Assembly: GCF_030813055.1 (NCBI RefSeq)
Contig: NZ_JAUSTW010000006.1
Location: 186,001 to 250,000 of the forward strand
Direction: 5' to 3'
From: Neobacillus ginsengisoli
Lineage (GTDB): Bacteria > Bacillota > Bacilli > Bacillales_B > DSM-18226
Length of the DNA: 64,000 bases
How positions within the stretch are numbered: position 1 is the stretch's first letter; each line of letters opens with the position of its first letter. Positions 16,066 through 26,187 of the stretch are shown here, piece after piece. The notes under the pieces are model-generated. The model saw only the letters and a list, made by a program, of their open reading frames with translations. It had not been told where the DNA came from and did no database searches. A program made the translations under genes and the position numbers.

Positions 16066-17211
16066 ATGAAACATCCTTATTTAACTGAAGACCATGAAAT
16101 TTTTCGCAAGTCTTTCAGAAAGTTTTTGGAAAAAGAAGCATATCCCTTTTATGGACAGTGGGAAGAGGACAGAATGATTCCCCGCTCCCTTTGGACGAAG
16201 ATGGGAGAGTGGGGCTTTCTCTGTCCTGATTTAGAGGAGAAATATGGCGGCAGTGAAGTCGATTGGGGTTTTTCTGTGGTTATTAATGAAGAACTGGAAC
16301 GAGTAGGTTCAGGTCTAGTTGGAATTGGGCTGCACAATGATATTGTCGTTCCCTACATCACATCATTCGGTTCCGATGAACAAAAACAGCGCTGGCTCCC
16401 GCGATGTGTAACAGGAGAGCTGATAACATCCATTGCCATGACAGAACCGGGTGCAGGTTCTGATCTAGCCAATATCAAAACAACTGCCAGGCTTGACGGT
16501 GACCATTATATTGTTAATGGACAAAAGACATTTATCACAAATGGAATTCAATCCGACCTCATTGTTGTTGCCGTTAAAACGGACCTTCATGCATTACCGA
16601 AGCATAAAGGAGTCAGCCTGCTGGTAGTAGAAAGAGGTACTCCGGGCTTTTCCAGGGGTAGAAAGTTAAACAAAGTTGGCCTGCATTGTCAGGATACAGC
16701 TGAATTGATATTTGAAGACTGTCGCGTCCCGAAGGAAAACTTACTCGGGGAGGAAGGCAAAGGATTTCTTTATTTAATGGAGAAACTCCAACAGGAACGC
16801 CTTGTTGTCGCGATAGCGGCGCAAACGGCTGCGGAAGTGATGCTCAAGATGACGATTGATTATGTAAAGAGCCGCGAAGTGTTTGGAAAACCCATCAGCG
16901 AGTTTCAAAATACCCAATTCAAAATTGCCGAGATGGCTTCAGACATAGAAATGGGAAGAGCCTTTTTAGACTGCTTGATCGCCGAACATATCGATGGCCG
17001 AAATGTCGTCACTAAAGTGTCGATGGCCAAATGGAAGCTGACGGAAAATGCCAAAAAGATTGCCGCTGAATGCATGCAGCTCCATGGAGGATATGGCTAC
17101 ATGGAAGAATACGAGATATCAAGAAGATATCGGGATATTCCGGTGGCAAGCATTTATGCAGGCACGAATGAAATCATGAAAACGATTATTGCGAAAAACC
17201 TAGGATTATAG
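16066..17211 (+). CDS. Acyl-CoA dehydrogenase
   Basis: FAD enzyme making the trans-2-enoyl-CoA in beta-oxidation-type pathways; passes electrons to ETF. 381 residues, the usual length. The FAD/substrate motif MTEPGAGSDLANIKTTA and the end segment GGYGYMEEYEISRRYRD are clear. Near the C-terminus IYAGTNEIM lacks the Glu of short/medium-chain enzymes; the Glu in KLQQERLVVA takes the long-chain/isovaleryl-type position, so it belongs to that subgroup. ATG after GGAGGAGG. First gene of a four-gene catabolic operon. Confidence 0.93.
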   Translation: MKHPYLTEDHEIFRKSFRKFLEKEAYPFYGQWEEDRMIPRSLWTKMGEWGFLCPDLEEKYGGSEVDWGFSVVINEELERVGSGLVGIGLHNDIVVPYITSFGSDEQKQRWLPRCVTGELITSIAMTEPGAGSDLANIKTTARLDGDHYIVNGQKTFITNGIQSDLIVVAVKTDLHALPKHKGVSLLVVERGTPGFSRGRKLNKVGLHCQDTAELIFEDCRVPKENLLGEEGKGFLYLMEKLQQERLVVAIAAQTAAEVMLKMTIDYVKSREVFGKPISEFQNTQFKIAEMASDIEMGRAFLDCLIAEHIDGRNVVTKVSMAKWKLTENAKKIAAECMQLHGGYGYMEEYEISRRYRDIPVASIYAGTNEIMKTIIAKNLGL

Positions 17212-17227
17212 AATTCCTGAGAGGAAG

Positions 17228-18388
17228 ATGAAGATGCGTGAAGTGGTAATTGTAGAGGGTGTTCGTACACCTGTAGGAAAAAGAAACGGCGTTTTAAAGG
17301 ATATCCGGCCGGATGATTTGGCTGCTTTATTATTGAAGGAACTCGTCATTCGAGCCGGTATTGACCCTGCCATCGTGGAAGATGTCATATTGGGGTGTGT
17401 TACCCAGGCCGGTGAACAAGCAGGGGATATCGCTAGGGTTGCCGCTTTAATTGCCGGATTCCCAATTGAAGTTCCGGGAACTACGATTGATCGCCAATGC
17501 GGTTCAAGTCAGCAGGCAGTACACTTTGCCGCCCAAGCGATTTTAGCAGGTGATATGGATGTAGTGATTGCCGGCGGGGTCGAGAGCATGTCCCGTGTGC
17601 CAATGGGATTAAACTATGGGACTGCAGAACCGTTTAGCCCTAAGCTAAAAGAGAAATATGAAATGATCCATCAAGGCTTGTCTGCCGAACGAATTGCTGC
17701 AAAATATGGTTTTACCCGCAAGGAGCTTGATCAATTTTCACTTGAAAGCCATCAAAAGGCCTTAAAGGCACAGGCAGAAGGCTATTTTTCAAGAGAAATT
17801 TTCCCGCTTGAAGTAACGCTCCCGGATGGGACAACAGCTGTAATCAAGGATGATTCCGGTCCGAGACAGGGTACATCACAGGAGGCTTTGGCAGGGCTCC
17901 GCACTTCATTCGCAGAAGATGGGGTGATTCATGCAGGGAATTCCAGTCAGATCAGCGATGGCGCTGCAGCGGTATTGCTGATGTCCCGCGAGAAGGCAGA
18001 GGAGCTCGGGCTTAAGCCTCGTTTCCGTGTCCATACCCGTGCGGTGGTCGGTTCTGATCCAACCTTAATGCTAACAGGGCCGATCCCTGCGACACAAAAA
18101 GCCTTAGAAAAAGCGGGCCTTGCCATTGACGACATCGATGTATTTGAGGTCAATGAAGCCTTTGCTCCTGTCCCGCTAGCATGGCTGAAAGAAACAGGTG
18201 CTGATCCGGCAAAACTTAACCCGAATGGCGGAGCTATAGCCCTAGGCCATCCATTAGGCGGAAGCGGTGCCCGTTTAATGGTAACTATGATGCACGAACT
18301 CGAGCGTACGGGCGGCCGTTTCGGATTGCAGACAATGTGTGAAGGTCACGGCATGGCCAATGCTACGATTATCGAGCGGTTGAATTAA
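17228..18388 (+). CDS. Thiolase (acetyl-CoA C-acyltransferase)
   Basis: Cleaves 3-oxoacyl-CoA with CoA. 386 residues with the acyl-accepting Cys in DRQCGSSQQAVHFAAQ (about residue 91), the VNEAFAPVPLAW segment, the His in NGGAIALGHPLGGSGAR and the second Cys in CEGHGMANA, all at expected positions for class II thiolases. The start is ATG at 17228 or two codons later at 17234; both follow GAGAGGAAG. 16 bases after the dehydrogenase gene, hence the same operon. A hairpin at 18396-18421 follows. Confidence 0.93.
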   Translation: MKMREVVIVEGVRTPVGKRNGVLKDIRPDDLAALLLKELVIRAGIDPAIVEDVILGCVTQAGEQAGDIARVAALIAGFPIEVPGTTIDRQCGSSQQAVHFAAQAILAGDMDVVIAGGVESMSRVPMGLNYGTAEPFSPKLKEKYEMIHQGLSAERIAAKYGFTRKELDQFSLESHQKALKAQAEGYFSREIFPLEVTLPDGTTAVIKDDSGPRQGTSQEALAGLRTSFAEDGVIHAGNSSQISDGAAAVLLMSREKAEELGLKPRFRVHTRAVVGSDPTLMLTGPIPATQKALEKAGLAIDDIDVFEVNEAFAPVPLAWLKETGADPAKLNPNGGAIALGHPLGGSGARLMVTMMHELERTGGRFGLQTMCEGHGMANATIIERLN

Positions 18389-18395
18389 ATAAAGG

Positions 18396-18421
18396 GGCAA
18401 CCGGTTAAATAACCGATTGCC
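18396..18421 (+). other. Intra-operon hairpin
   Basis: GGCAACCGGTTA and TAACCGATTGCC form a stem with one mismatch and a two-base loop, with no T-tract. More likely an mRNA-processing or stabilising structure than a terminator. Confidence 0.5.
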
Positions 18422-18448
18422 TGCATACACACTTAAGGGGGAAATTGG

Positions 18449-20023
18449 ATGGGTATGACGATTGGGAAAATTTTTGATTTAACGGTGAAAAGATTTCCGA
18501 ACAAGGAAGCCATTTATGATATGAGAAAAAATATCCGCCTAACTTATAAGGAATGGAGTGAACAGGTTAATCAACTTGCCCATGTACTCTTAAAAGAAGG
18601 AGTAAAAAAGGGCGACCGTGTTTCAACGTTTCTTTTCAATACCGAGGAATTAGCAACTGCTTTTTTTGCCTGTGCTAAAATTGGTGCTGTTTTTAATCCG
18701 ATTAATTTCCGCTTAACCGCTGAAGAGGTTGCCTATATCTTATCTGATGCATCTCCCAAGATTGTTCTTTTTGAAAAAGTATTAGAACCTGTTATTTCCG
18801 CAATTGAAAATCGCTTCGAGAAAATCTCCTTCTGGTATATAGATGAAAAAACCCCTGATTATGCTGTCAGCTACAACGAGAGACTTGTTTCCGGAACTAA
18901 AGAGAATATTCAGGTAGAGGTCGATGAAAATGATTTGTATGCGATTATGTATACGAGTGGGACAACCGGGAGGCCAAAAGGAGTTCTCCACAAACATCGA
19001 AATATTGTCGAGCAAAGCTTAATTGTCATCGGTGCGACAAAGCTGGAGGATACTGACGTTGGCCTAGTAACCGCTCCAATGTTTCATTGTGCGGAGCTCC
19101 ATTGTAATATCCTTCCGCGAGTGCATGCCGGCTGTAAAAATGTCATCCTCCACCAATTTAATCCTAAGAATGTCCTGCAATTGATTGAACAAGAAAAGAT
19201 TACGAAATTTTTCGCGGCACCAACCATGTGGAATATGCTCCTGCAAGAGGATTTGAGCCTTTATAACCTTTCAAGTTTGAAGCTTGGTTTGTATGGCGCT
19301 GCTCCGATGGCCCCATCGCTTGTTCATGCATGCCATGATCGCCTTGGTATTTCTTTAGTGCAAGCGTACGGAATGACCGAAATGGGACCGGCAATTACCT
19401 TCTTGTCAGAGGCTGATCAGCTTACAAAAGCGGGTTCTGCAGGCCGGGCCTGTTTAAATCATGATATCCGGATTGTCCGCACAAGGGAGGATGGTCCATC
19501 TGATCCGGATGATGTTGTACCTAAGGGAGAAACAGGTGAAATCATTGTTCAGGGACCGTGTATGATGACCGGCTATTTTGGTCTTGATGAAGCAACTGAA
19601 AAAGCGATGTATAAAGGTTGGTATCACACCGGTGACATTGGTTATTTGGATGAAGATGGCTATCTTTGGGTGAATGACCGTGTCGATGACATGATTATCA
19701 GCGGCGGAGAAAATATTTACCCAAGGGAAGTGGAGGATGTCCTGCACGCCCATAAGGGAGTCCTGGATGTGGCCATTGTTGGGCAGCCAGATGATCGCTG
19801 GGGAGAAACCGTTACGGCCTTTGTAGTAAAAAAAGATCCGAGTGTGACCGAACAAGAACTTGATGAGTTTTGTAAAAATAGTGATAATCTTGCTAATTAT
19901 AAACGGCCGCGAAAGTATGTTTTTTGTGATGCCCTTCCTCGGAATGCCAGCGGGAAAATCCAAAAATTTATTCTTAGAAAACAGCTGGAAGAGATTTTTA
20001 CTAAAAGGTCAACCAATTCATAG
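18449..20023 (+). CDS. Acyl-CoA synthetase (AMP-binding, FadD-like)
   Basis: Activates a carboxylic acid to acyl-CoA with ATP. 524 residues. P-loop MYTSGTTGRPKGV, A5 motif AYGMTEMGP, GWYHTGDIGYLDEDGYL, the hinge DRVDDMIISGGENIYPREVE and the catalytic Lys region NASGKIQK are present and complete. ATG 8 bases after AAGGGGG. The operon partners suggest a medium/long-chain or branched acid rather than acetate; substrate is unknown. Confidence 0.92.
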   Translation: MGMTIGKIFDLTVKRFPNKEAIYDMRKNIRLTYKEWSEQVNQLAHVLLKEGVKKGDRVSTFLFNTEELATAFFACAKIGAVFNPINFRLTAEEVAYILSDASPKIVLFEKVLEPVISAIENRFEKISFWYIDEKTPDYAVSYNERLVSGTKENIQVEVDENDLYAIMYTSGTTGRPKGVLHKHRNIVEQSLIVIGATKLEDTDVGLVTAPMFHCAELHCNILPRVHAGCKNVILHQFNPKNVLQLIEQEKITKFFAAPTMWNMLLQEDLSLYNLSSLKLGLYGAAPMAPSLVHACHDRLGISLVQAYGMTEMGPAITFLSEADQLTKAGSAGRACLNHDIRIVRTREDGPSDPDDVVPKGETGEIIVQGPCMMTGYFGLDEATEKAMYKGWYHTGDIGYLDEDGYLWVNDRVDDMIISGGENIYPREVEDVLHAHKGVLDVAIVGQPDDRWGETVTAFVVKKDPSVTEQELDEFCKNSDNLANYKRPRKYVFCDALPRNASGKIQKFILRKQLEEIFTKRSTNS

Positions 20024-20038
20024 GAAAGGATTTAACAT

Positions 20039-21133
20039 ATGCTAAAAGGAATTAAAGTCATCGATTTTACCAACTATCTACCAGGTCCCTTCGCTACGTT
20101 ACGCTTAGCAGAATTAGGCGCTGAAATTATCAAAATTGAGCCGCCGGAAGGCGACCCTGCCCGTAGTACAGGAATTAAAAAGGAAGGAACAGGCCTCGTT
20201 TTTCTGGCGAACAATCGTCTGAAGAAAAGTCTCACGCTCAATTTGAAGGAAGAAGAAGGTCGTCAAATTGCTTTGAAATTAATTTCTAACGCTGATGTCA
20301 TTTTAGAAAGCTTTCGCCCAGGTGTTATGGGAAAATTAGGTCTCGGCTATAATGATGTAAAAAAAATAAAGCCTGATATCGTTTATTGCTCGATTTCAGG
20401 ATATGGACAACAAGGGCTGCTAAGTGTACTTGGCAGCCATGATATCAATTACATGGCATTAAGCGGAGTGCTGTCTCAGCTAAAGGATAAACATGGAAAA
20501 CCGGTACATCCAAGCATAACCTTTGCAGATTTTATCGGAGGAATGGCGGCGAATGAACGGATTTTGGCGGGGGTAGTGTCGAGATTTTTAACCGGTCAAG
20601 GAAGTTATCATTCTATTTCGATCACGGACCAAATGGTGTCATTAATGGGGAACCATGTCATGGTTGAAAAGGAAACGGGTGAAGCTCAAGGTGTCTCTGT
20701 TTTAACCGGGAGTATTATTTCATATGGGTTATATGAAACAAAAGATGGGAGATATATGAGCCTGGGGGCACTGGAGCCGAAATTTTGGCAAAATTTTTGT
20801 ACGGCGCACGGGCGTGAAGATTGGATCGAGGCTCATTTTTCAAAATCGGCTGATTCAAATCCCGTATTTCGGGAACTAACAGCTCTTTTTAAAAGAAAAA
20901 CCTTTTACGAGTGGATTGAATTTGCGCAAATGGTAGATTGCTGTTTGGCTCCGATGCTCGAAGCAGGGGAACTGATTGATAACCCTTATTTTAAAGAGAA
21001 GGAGCTGGTGTTTGTTTCTTCATGGGGAGACTATCAAGTTAAAATGCACAGTGATATCAAGGATTTATATTTTACTCCTCCACCCAAAAAAGGCGAGCAT
21101 AATGACGAAATTTTGAATGAGATTTACAGATAA
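20039..21133 (+). CDS. CaiB/BaiF family CoA-transferase
   Basis: Family III CoA-transferase, 364 residues. Start DFTNYLPGPFATLRLAELGAEIIKIEPPEGDPAR is the hallmark N-terminus; HPSITFADFIGGM carries the conserved active-site Asp. It moves CoA between carboxylic acids. ATG after AGGAAAGG, 15 bases behind the synthetase gene. Having both a ligase and a CoA-transferase in one operon suggests either alternative activation of one substrate or CoA recycling. Confidence 0.92.
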   Translation: MLKGIKVIDFTNYLPGPFATLRLAELGAEIIKIEPPEGDPARSTGIKKEGTGLVFLANNRLKKSLTLNLKEEEGRQIALKLISNADVILESFRPGVMGKLGLGYNDVKKIKPDIVYCSISGYGQQGLLSVLGSHDINYMALSGVLSQLKDKHGKPVHPSITFADFIGGMAANERILAGVVSRFLTGQGSYHSISITDQMVSLMGNHVMVEKETGEAQGVSVLTGSIISYGLYETKDGRYMSLGALEPKFWQNFCTAHGREDWIEAHFSKSADSNPVFRELTALFKRKTFYEWIEFAQMVDCCLAPMLEAGELIDNPYFKEKELVFVSSWGDYQVKMHSDIKDLYFTPPPKKGEHNDEILNEIYR

Positions 21134-21142
21134 TATTGAATT

Positions 21143-21175
21143 AAGGCTGTCGAAAATACCACGACTGCCTTTTTT
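21143..21175 (+). terminator. Terminator of the acyl-CoA operon
   Basis: AAGGCTGTCG pairs with CGACTGCCTT, followed by T6. Confidence 0.8.
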
Positions 21176-21222
21176 ATCCAAAAATTTTTCAATAGCTAAC
21201 TGAGAGAGTAAACAATGTGATG

Positions 21223-21270
21223 AATCAAAAGGATAGAGAAATTGGGAAAAGTTTCCTCTGTCCTTTGATT
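21223..21270 (-). terminator. Terminator of the deacetylase gene
   Basis: AATCAAAAGGATAGAGAAA and TTTCCTCTGTCCTTTGATT form a long stem with two mismatches, just downstream of the leftward gene. The T-tract is poor. Confidence 0.5.
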
Positions 21271-21294
21271 AGTTGAAAAAAACAAATCTGTATA

Positions 21295-22167
21295 TTACTG
21301 AAGTGGGTAGTCCGATAATTTTACAAACCTGAAACCCTGTTTTTTTAGTTCAGGTATGGCTAATTTTATTCCTTCAGCAGTTTCTCCTTCAGGATGGTTC
21401 ATATGGAAAATAGCTATTGAACCAGGTTTGGCAGCTAAAAGAGCATCTCTAACTTGATTGCGATTGTATGTTGCACCGGCGTCACCAAGAATGTTGTAAT
21501 TCACGGGTTGCTCGCCAATTTCATGGACAATTTTTGCACCAACTTCATCATAATAAGCAGTCCCGGACCGGAAGAAACGAGGAGGAGCACCAAGTAGCTT
21601 CTCCATTTTTCGGTGATTGCCTAGTACTTCATCAACGATTTGTCCAACATTCTCTGTCCCTTTGATTCCCCAAGCCGATTTTCCGTTTATCGAAAGGGGT
21701 TTATGAAGGGTTCCGTGATTTTCTAATTCAAAAAGTTGTATCTTAGATAAAGCCATAAAGGTCCAATAATTGGCATCAATCCACCTGCTATTAATAAAAA
21801 GTGTAGCGGGAATTTGCTGCTGCCGCAAATAATAAATTAATTCAGAATCATAGCGGCTGCCGTTTGTTCCCCCACAAGCATCGAAAGTAAGGGCAATGAC
21901 TTTATCAGACGTATTTAATCTCGTCCTTACCCCTGTAACATTTTCTCCCCACTCTTTAGGGACTTGGTATTTTTGTATTAAATATTGTTTTAGTTGTTCA
22001 TCTGTTGTTGCAGGAGTATCGGGGTTGCTGGTTAATAACAGTTTATAGTTATTGGGCTGAGGTGAAGAAGTTTGCGCAAGTCCTTTCTGATTCTCAGTTA
22101 TATGGTGATTACAACTAGTTAAAAGAGAAACACAACATATAAAGCTGCAGAATTTGAGCCCTTTCAT
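21295..22167 (-). CDS. Polysaccharide deacetylase family lipoprotein
   Basis: 290 residues. Signal peptide ending in a lipobox-like LLTSC, so probably membrane-anchored outside the cell. A NodB-type deacetylase fold starts at VIALTFDACGG (about residue 90); the classic TFDDG is changed to TFDAC, seen in one branch of the family. ENHGTLHKP supplies the zinc-binding His pair, and FRSGTAYYDE and IAIFHMNHPEG match the later motifs. Likely acts on peptidoglycan or a secreted polysaccharide. ATG follows a weak GGGGTC site. Confidence 0.8.
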   Translation of the reverse strand: MKGLKFCSFICCVSLLTSCNHHITENQKGLAQTSSPQPNNYKLLLTSNPDTPATTDEQLKQYLIQKYQVPKEWGENVTGVRTRLNTSDKVIALTFDACGGTNGSRYDSELIYYLRQQQIPATLFINSRWIDANYWTFMALSKIQLFELENHGTLHKPLSINGKSAWGIKGTENVGQIVDEVLGNHRKMEKLLGAPPRFFRSGTAYYDEVGAKIVHEIGEQPVNYNILGDAGATYNRNQVRDALLAAKPGSIAIFHMNHPEGETAEGIKLAIPELKKQGFRFVKLSDYPLQ

Positions 22168-22485
22168 GTTGACCCCGCCTTTTTCTCTTTAGTATGAGGT
22201 TGGTTACCTTCTTTATAACTGGTAGAATCGGGCAATTTTTGCTGTAACAATGAGATAAAAATATAAAGCACCTTCAACTACCAATTTGGACAGTCAACAA
22301 CAAAGAATCTTAAGGAAAACATTTCACCGGGCACCACATCCCATAACCCTTGTTCGCCTTAATAATTCGCTATTCACCAAATTCACCCATCCATTTAACT
22401 TTCCATTCAGTTATAATAATAGAATATCTGCTATTTATTTTTAAACTTAAAACATAACCAATTCAAAGTGAAAGGAGAGACAAGC

Positions 22486-24615
22486 TTGTTTGAAAAAGCA
22501 CTGCCATTATTAGAATCCTATTTCGGGTACAGGTCCTTCCGCACCGGTCAAGAGCATGCAATCCGTGCTGTTTTAGACGGAGAAAATACCATTTGCGTCA
22601 TGCCAACAGGCGGAGGTAAATCGATCTGCTATCAAATCCCCGCTTTGGTCCTGCCAGGTACAACGATCGTCATTTCTCCACTTATATCCTTGATGAAGGA
22701 TCAGGTTGATACACTTCTTCAGGTGGGAATTCCAGCAACATTTATTAATAGCTCGTTAAGTTTTAGAGAAGCGAATCAGCGAATGCAAGATGCATTACAA
22801 GGAAAGTACAAGCTGTTATACATTGCGCCCGAAAGATTAGAATCAAGTGATTTCATTGAAGATTTAAAAAACATGGAAATCCCATTAGTTGCAGTAGATG
22901 AAGCCCATTGTATTTCACAGTGGGGCCATGACTTCCGCCCAAGCTACCGCCATATTCAGCAAATGGTTCACAGCCTTCCGCAAAAGCCTATTGTATTGGC
23001 ACTTACTGCAACAGCAACACCCAGGGTCCGGGAAGATATCTGTAGCCTGCTAAAAATTGATGAAGAAAATACGATTATTACAGGATTCGAAAGGGTAAAT
23101 TTATCATTTTCCGTGATTAAAGGACAGGACAGAATTAAGTATTTAGTAGACTATATTAAAAAGAATGAAAAAGAAGCAGGTATTATTTATGCGGCAACAA
23201 GGAAGAACGTGGATCAGCTCTTTGAAAGGCTACGGAAAGAAAACGTCAATGTTGCCCGCTACCATGCAGGGATGGGAGACGATGAGCGAGCCGGGGAGCA
23301 GGAGCGATTTTTACAGGATAAAGCATCGGTAATGGTCGCCACTTCCGCCTTTGGAATGGGAATTGATAAGTCCAATATCCGCTATGTACTTCACTTTCAG
23401 CTTCCAAAAAACATGGAGAGTTATTATCAAGAGGCGGGACGTGCGGGACGGGACGGCCTTGAGAGTGAATGTGTGCTTCTTCATTCCTCACAGGATGTGC
23501 AAATTCAACGCTTTTTAATCGACCAATCAAGTGAAAGAAACCGGATTCATGCTGAGTTAGAAAAATTGCAGCAAATGGTAGATTATTGTCATACGGAAAA
23601 CTGCCTGCAGGAATTTATTTTAAACTACTTTGGGGAAACGGAAACGGAGCCATGTGGAAGATGCTCAAATTGCACAGACGACCGGACAAGCATTGATGTC
23701 ACAAAAGAAGCCCAAATGGTGATGTCCTGTGTGATTCGGATGGGGCAGAGATTTGGAAAGACACTCACGGCCCAGGTGTTAACCGGTTCGAAAAATAAAA
23801 AAGTAACCGAGTTGGGTTTTGATAAACTCACCACATATGGAATTATGAAGGACCAAGGGGCAAAAGAAGTTAGTGATTTTATTGAATTCTTAATATCCCA
23901 GGAGCTAATTGCAATTGAGCAAGGAACGTATCCTACACTCTATGTTTCTCCAAAAGGAAAAGACATCCTTCTTGGAAAACATCAGGTCCGCAGGAGAGAA
24001 TCAGCTAAGGTTAAGCAAGTCTCGAATGCTGACCCATTGTTTGAAGAACTTAGAGAGGTAAGAAAAAAGATTGCCGAAACGGAAAAAGTGCCGCCGTTTA
24101 TGATTTTTTCCGATGCCAGCTTAAAGGATATGTGTGTCAAGGCACCGCAAACGAGCGAACAGTTATTACAGGTTAGTGGTGTCGGTGAGCACAAGCTTCA
24201 AAAATACGGGCTGGAATTTATTCAGGCCATCCGTGCATATTGCGAAGCCAACACAGACTATAAGAGCGAGATAGCAGCAGAAGAAAAAGCGCCAAAAAAA
24301 CCGGCAAAAAAAGCAGCGGGGGATTCCCATATAGAGACACTTAACTTGCATAAAAATAATTACTCCATAAAAGAAATTGCCGAAAAAAGGGATCTGGCCA
24401 TTAGCACCGTTGAAAACCACTTAATTCAATGTGCACAGCATGGGCTGGACGTTGATTTTTTAACGCTTATTCCGGCTGAATATCTTCTACTAATCAGGAA
24501 AGCGGTCGAAGAAGCAGGCCGAGATCGCTTAAAACCAATTAAAGAACTGCTTCCTGAGGAAGTTAGCTATTTTATGATTAAAGCATATCTATATTTTATA
24601 AGTAAGAAAAAATAG
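22486..24615 (+). CDS. recQ: ATP-dependent DNA helicase RecQ
   Basis: 3'-5' DNA helicase in recombination and fork repair. 709 residues. Walker A MPTGGGKSICYQ, motif II VDEAHCISQWGHDFRPSY, motif VI QEAGRAGRDGLESEC, then the RecQ zinc cysteines (CHTENC, CGRCSNC), an HRDC domain near 530-600 and an extra C-terminal helix-turn-helix (SIKEIAEKRDLAISTVENHLIQ). That tail makes it longer than B. subtilis RecQ. The start is TTG at 22486, six bases after AAAGGAGAGA; the in-frame GTG upstream overlaps the site. The 318-base gap before it (22168-22485) shows a TATAAT near 22420 and nothing else. Confidence 0.93.
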   Translation: MFEKALPLLESYFGYRSFRTGQEHAIRAVLDGENTICVMPTGGGKSICYQIPALVLPGTTIVISPLISLMKDQVDTLLQVGIPATFINSSLSFREANQRMQDALQGKYKLLYIAPERLESSDFIEDLKNMEIPLVAVDEAHCISQWGHDFRPSYRHIQQMVHSLPQKPIVLALTATATPRVREDICSLLKIDEENTIITGFERVNLSFSVIKGQDRIKYLVDYIKKNEKEAGIIYAATRKNVDQLFERLRKENVNVARYHAGMGDDERAGEQERFLQDKASVMVATSAFGMGIDKSNIRYVLHFQLPKNMESYYQEAGRAGRDGLESECVLLHSSQDVQIQRFLIDQSSERNRIHAELEKLQQMVDYCHTENCLQEFILNYFGETETEPCGRCSNCTDDRTSIDVTKEAQMVMSCVIRMGQRFGKTLTAQVLTGSKNKKVTELGFDKLTTYGIMKDQGAKEVSDFIEFLISQELIAIEQGTYPTLYVSPKGKDILLGKHQVRRRESAKVKQVSNADPLFEELREVRKKIAETEKVPPFMIFSDASLKDMCVKAPQTSEQLLQVSGVGEHKLQKYGLEFIQAIRAYCEANTDYKSEIAAEEKAPKKPAKKAAGDSHIETLNLHKNNYSIKEIAEKRDLAISTVENHLIQCAQHGLDVDFLTLIPAEYLLLIRKAVEEAGRDRLKPIKELLPEEVSYFMIKAYLYFISKKK

Positions 24616-24680
24616 AATTGTCGATATCATATCAGATTATGTTGATATTTCCCGGGAATTTGTCGATATCTGTTAAATAG

Positions 24681-24711
24681 AAAACAAGGCTTAAAGTCCG
24701 GCCTTGTTTTT
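24681..24711. terminator. Terminator after recQ
   Basis: AAAACAAGGC and GCCTTGTTTT form a perfect 10-bp stem with T/A tracts on both sides; bidirectional. Confidence 0.85.
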
Positions 24712-24821
24712 CATATTAATTTGAAAACTACACCTTCCTTAACGCTAATTTTTCCAATTTTCTTAAAGGCTGCATTTCCATATTGTTTTAACCACCATTC
24801 GAAGTTACGTTTAATGTTTTC
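24711..24821 (-). pseudogene. Unidentified gene remnant
   Basis: 37 open codons bounded by stops and without a start: KRNFEWWLKQYGNAAFKKIG and KISVKEGVVFKLI have the composition of a real protein C-terminus. The shared terminator at 24681-24711 would have served it. The family is not recognised. The rest of 24616-25034 is A/T-rich with no clear feature. Confidence 0.3.
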
Positions 24822-25034
24822 TTATTTTATACAAAAAGTGTTAAATATGTATTGCTAGGGAAAACTCGCCATTTTGCAAAAGAATTTTGCTTGTTACGTT
24901 ACAAAAAAACCGAATCATATTAGCATTTTAATGGACATAAGCTTTTGTAAACAATAGTGAGTAAAATTAGCTAAAATATCCATAAATCAGCTATAATAAA
25001 AAGGTTTTTTAAAACTGATTTTAAGGAGTTCAAC

Positions 25035-26153
25035 ATGTCAACATTGAGAAAAATTACCCCAATGCATGATCCTTGGGAAGCCTATTTAGATATCGAACAA
25101 TATGGGAAGCAGCAGCTCACCAATATTGAATTCACCACGACTACCCTATGTAATATGCGGTGCGAGCATTGTGCAGTAGGATATACGCTCCAAACAAAGG
25201 ATCCCGAGCCACTGCCGCTTAATCTATTGTTAAATAGGTTAGAGGAGATATCGATGTTACGATCTCTTAGTATTACAGGGGGAGAACCGATGCTATCACT
25301 GTCCTCTGTAAAAAACTATGTGCTGCCAATCTTAAAATATGCACATGAACGAGGAGTCCGAACTCAGATTAACTCCAATTTGACGCTTGATTTAGCACGT
25401 TATGAATTAATCATCCCTTATTTAGATGTCCTACATATCTCTCATAATTGGGGAACCGTCGATGATTTCGTCGAGGGTGGGTTTGCAAGGATGGAAAAAA
25501 TGCCGGAATACAGTCAGCGGGAAAAATATTTTACGAGAATAATAGAAAACAGCCGTGAACTTGTTAAATCCGGTGTGATGGTATCAGCTGAAACAATGTT
25601 AAACAAGCGTACATTACCGCATTTGGAAAAAATCCATCGCCAAATCGTTGATGAAATGCTTTGCCAAAGGCATGAAGTCCACCCTATGTACCCCAGTGAT
25701 TTTGCTAGCAATCTTGAAACATTGTCTCTTAATGAAATAAGAGAATCCATTCATCATTTGCTTGATATTCGGGATGAAAATGTTTGGATGCTCTTCGGTA
25801 CGCTGCCTTTCTATGCCTGCAGCGGTATGCAGGAAGATTTAGATCTTTTGAAACGCCTGTATGGTAGTAAAAATGTTACGGTCCGCAATGACCCTGATGG
25901 CCGTTCCCGTTTGAACGTAAACATTTTTTCAGGTGAGATTATTGTCACGGATTTTGGCGATACCCCGCCGCTTGGAAATATCCAAACGACGAATTTGCAA
26001 GATGCCTATCAAACATGGCAATCTTCAGCTATTGCCGGAGAGTTAAATTGTCATTGCCCTGCAGTATCTTGTCTGGGGCCAAACATCTTAGTTAAGAATA
26101 GCTATTACAAAGATTATGACTTTACAAAACTCTCTTCCAATATTAAAAAATAG
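25035..26153 (+). CDS. yfkAB: Radical SAM/CxCxxxxC protein YfkAB
   Basis: 372 residues. Radical-SAM cluster motif CNMRCEHC (residues about 38-45; form CxxxCxxC) and SITGGEPML in the TIM-barrel core. The C-terminus carries CHCPAVSC, the CxCxxxxC motif that defines the YfkAB family, probably binding a second cluster. The reaction is unknown even in B. subtilis. ATG behind AAGGAG. It is a single-gene unit ended by a terminator at 26155-26187. Confidence 0.9.
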   Translation: MSTLRKITPMHDPWEAYLDIEQYGKQQLTNIEFTTTTLCNMRCEHCAVGYTLQTKDPEPLPLNLLLNRLEEISMLRSLSITGGEPMLSLSSVKNYVLPILKYAHERGVRTQINSNLTLDLARYELIIPYLDVLHISHNWGTVDDFVEGGFARMEKMPEYSQREKYFTRIIENSRELVKSGVMVSAETMLNKRTLPHLEKIHRQIVDEMLCQRHEVHPMYPSDFASNLETLSLNEIRESIHHLLDIRDENVWMLFGTLPFYACSGMQEDLDLLKRLYGSKNVTVRNDPDGRSRLNVNIFSGEIIVTDFGDTPPLGNIQTTNLQDAYQTWQSSAIAGELNCHCPAVSCLGPNILVKNSYYKDYDFTKLSSNIKK

Positions 26154-26154
26154 C

Positions 26155-26187
26155 AAAAAGACTCAATTAATTTTGGGTCTTTTTTTA
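26155..26187 (+). terminator. yfkAB terminator
   Basis: AAAAAGAC and GTCTTTTTTT with a loop of about 15 bases, followed by T's. Confidence 0.7.
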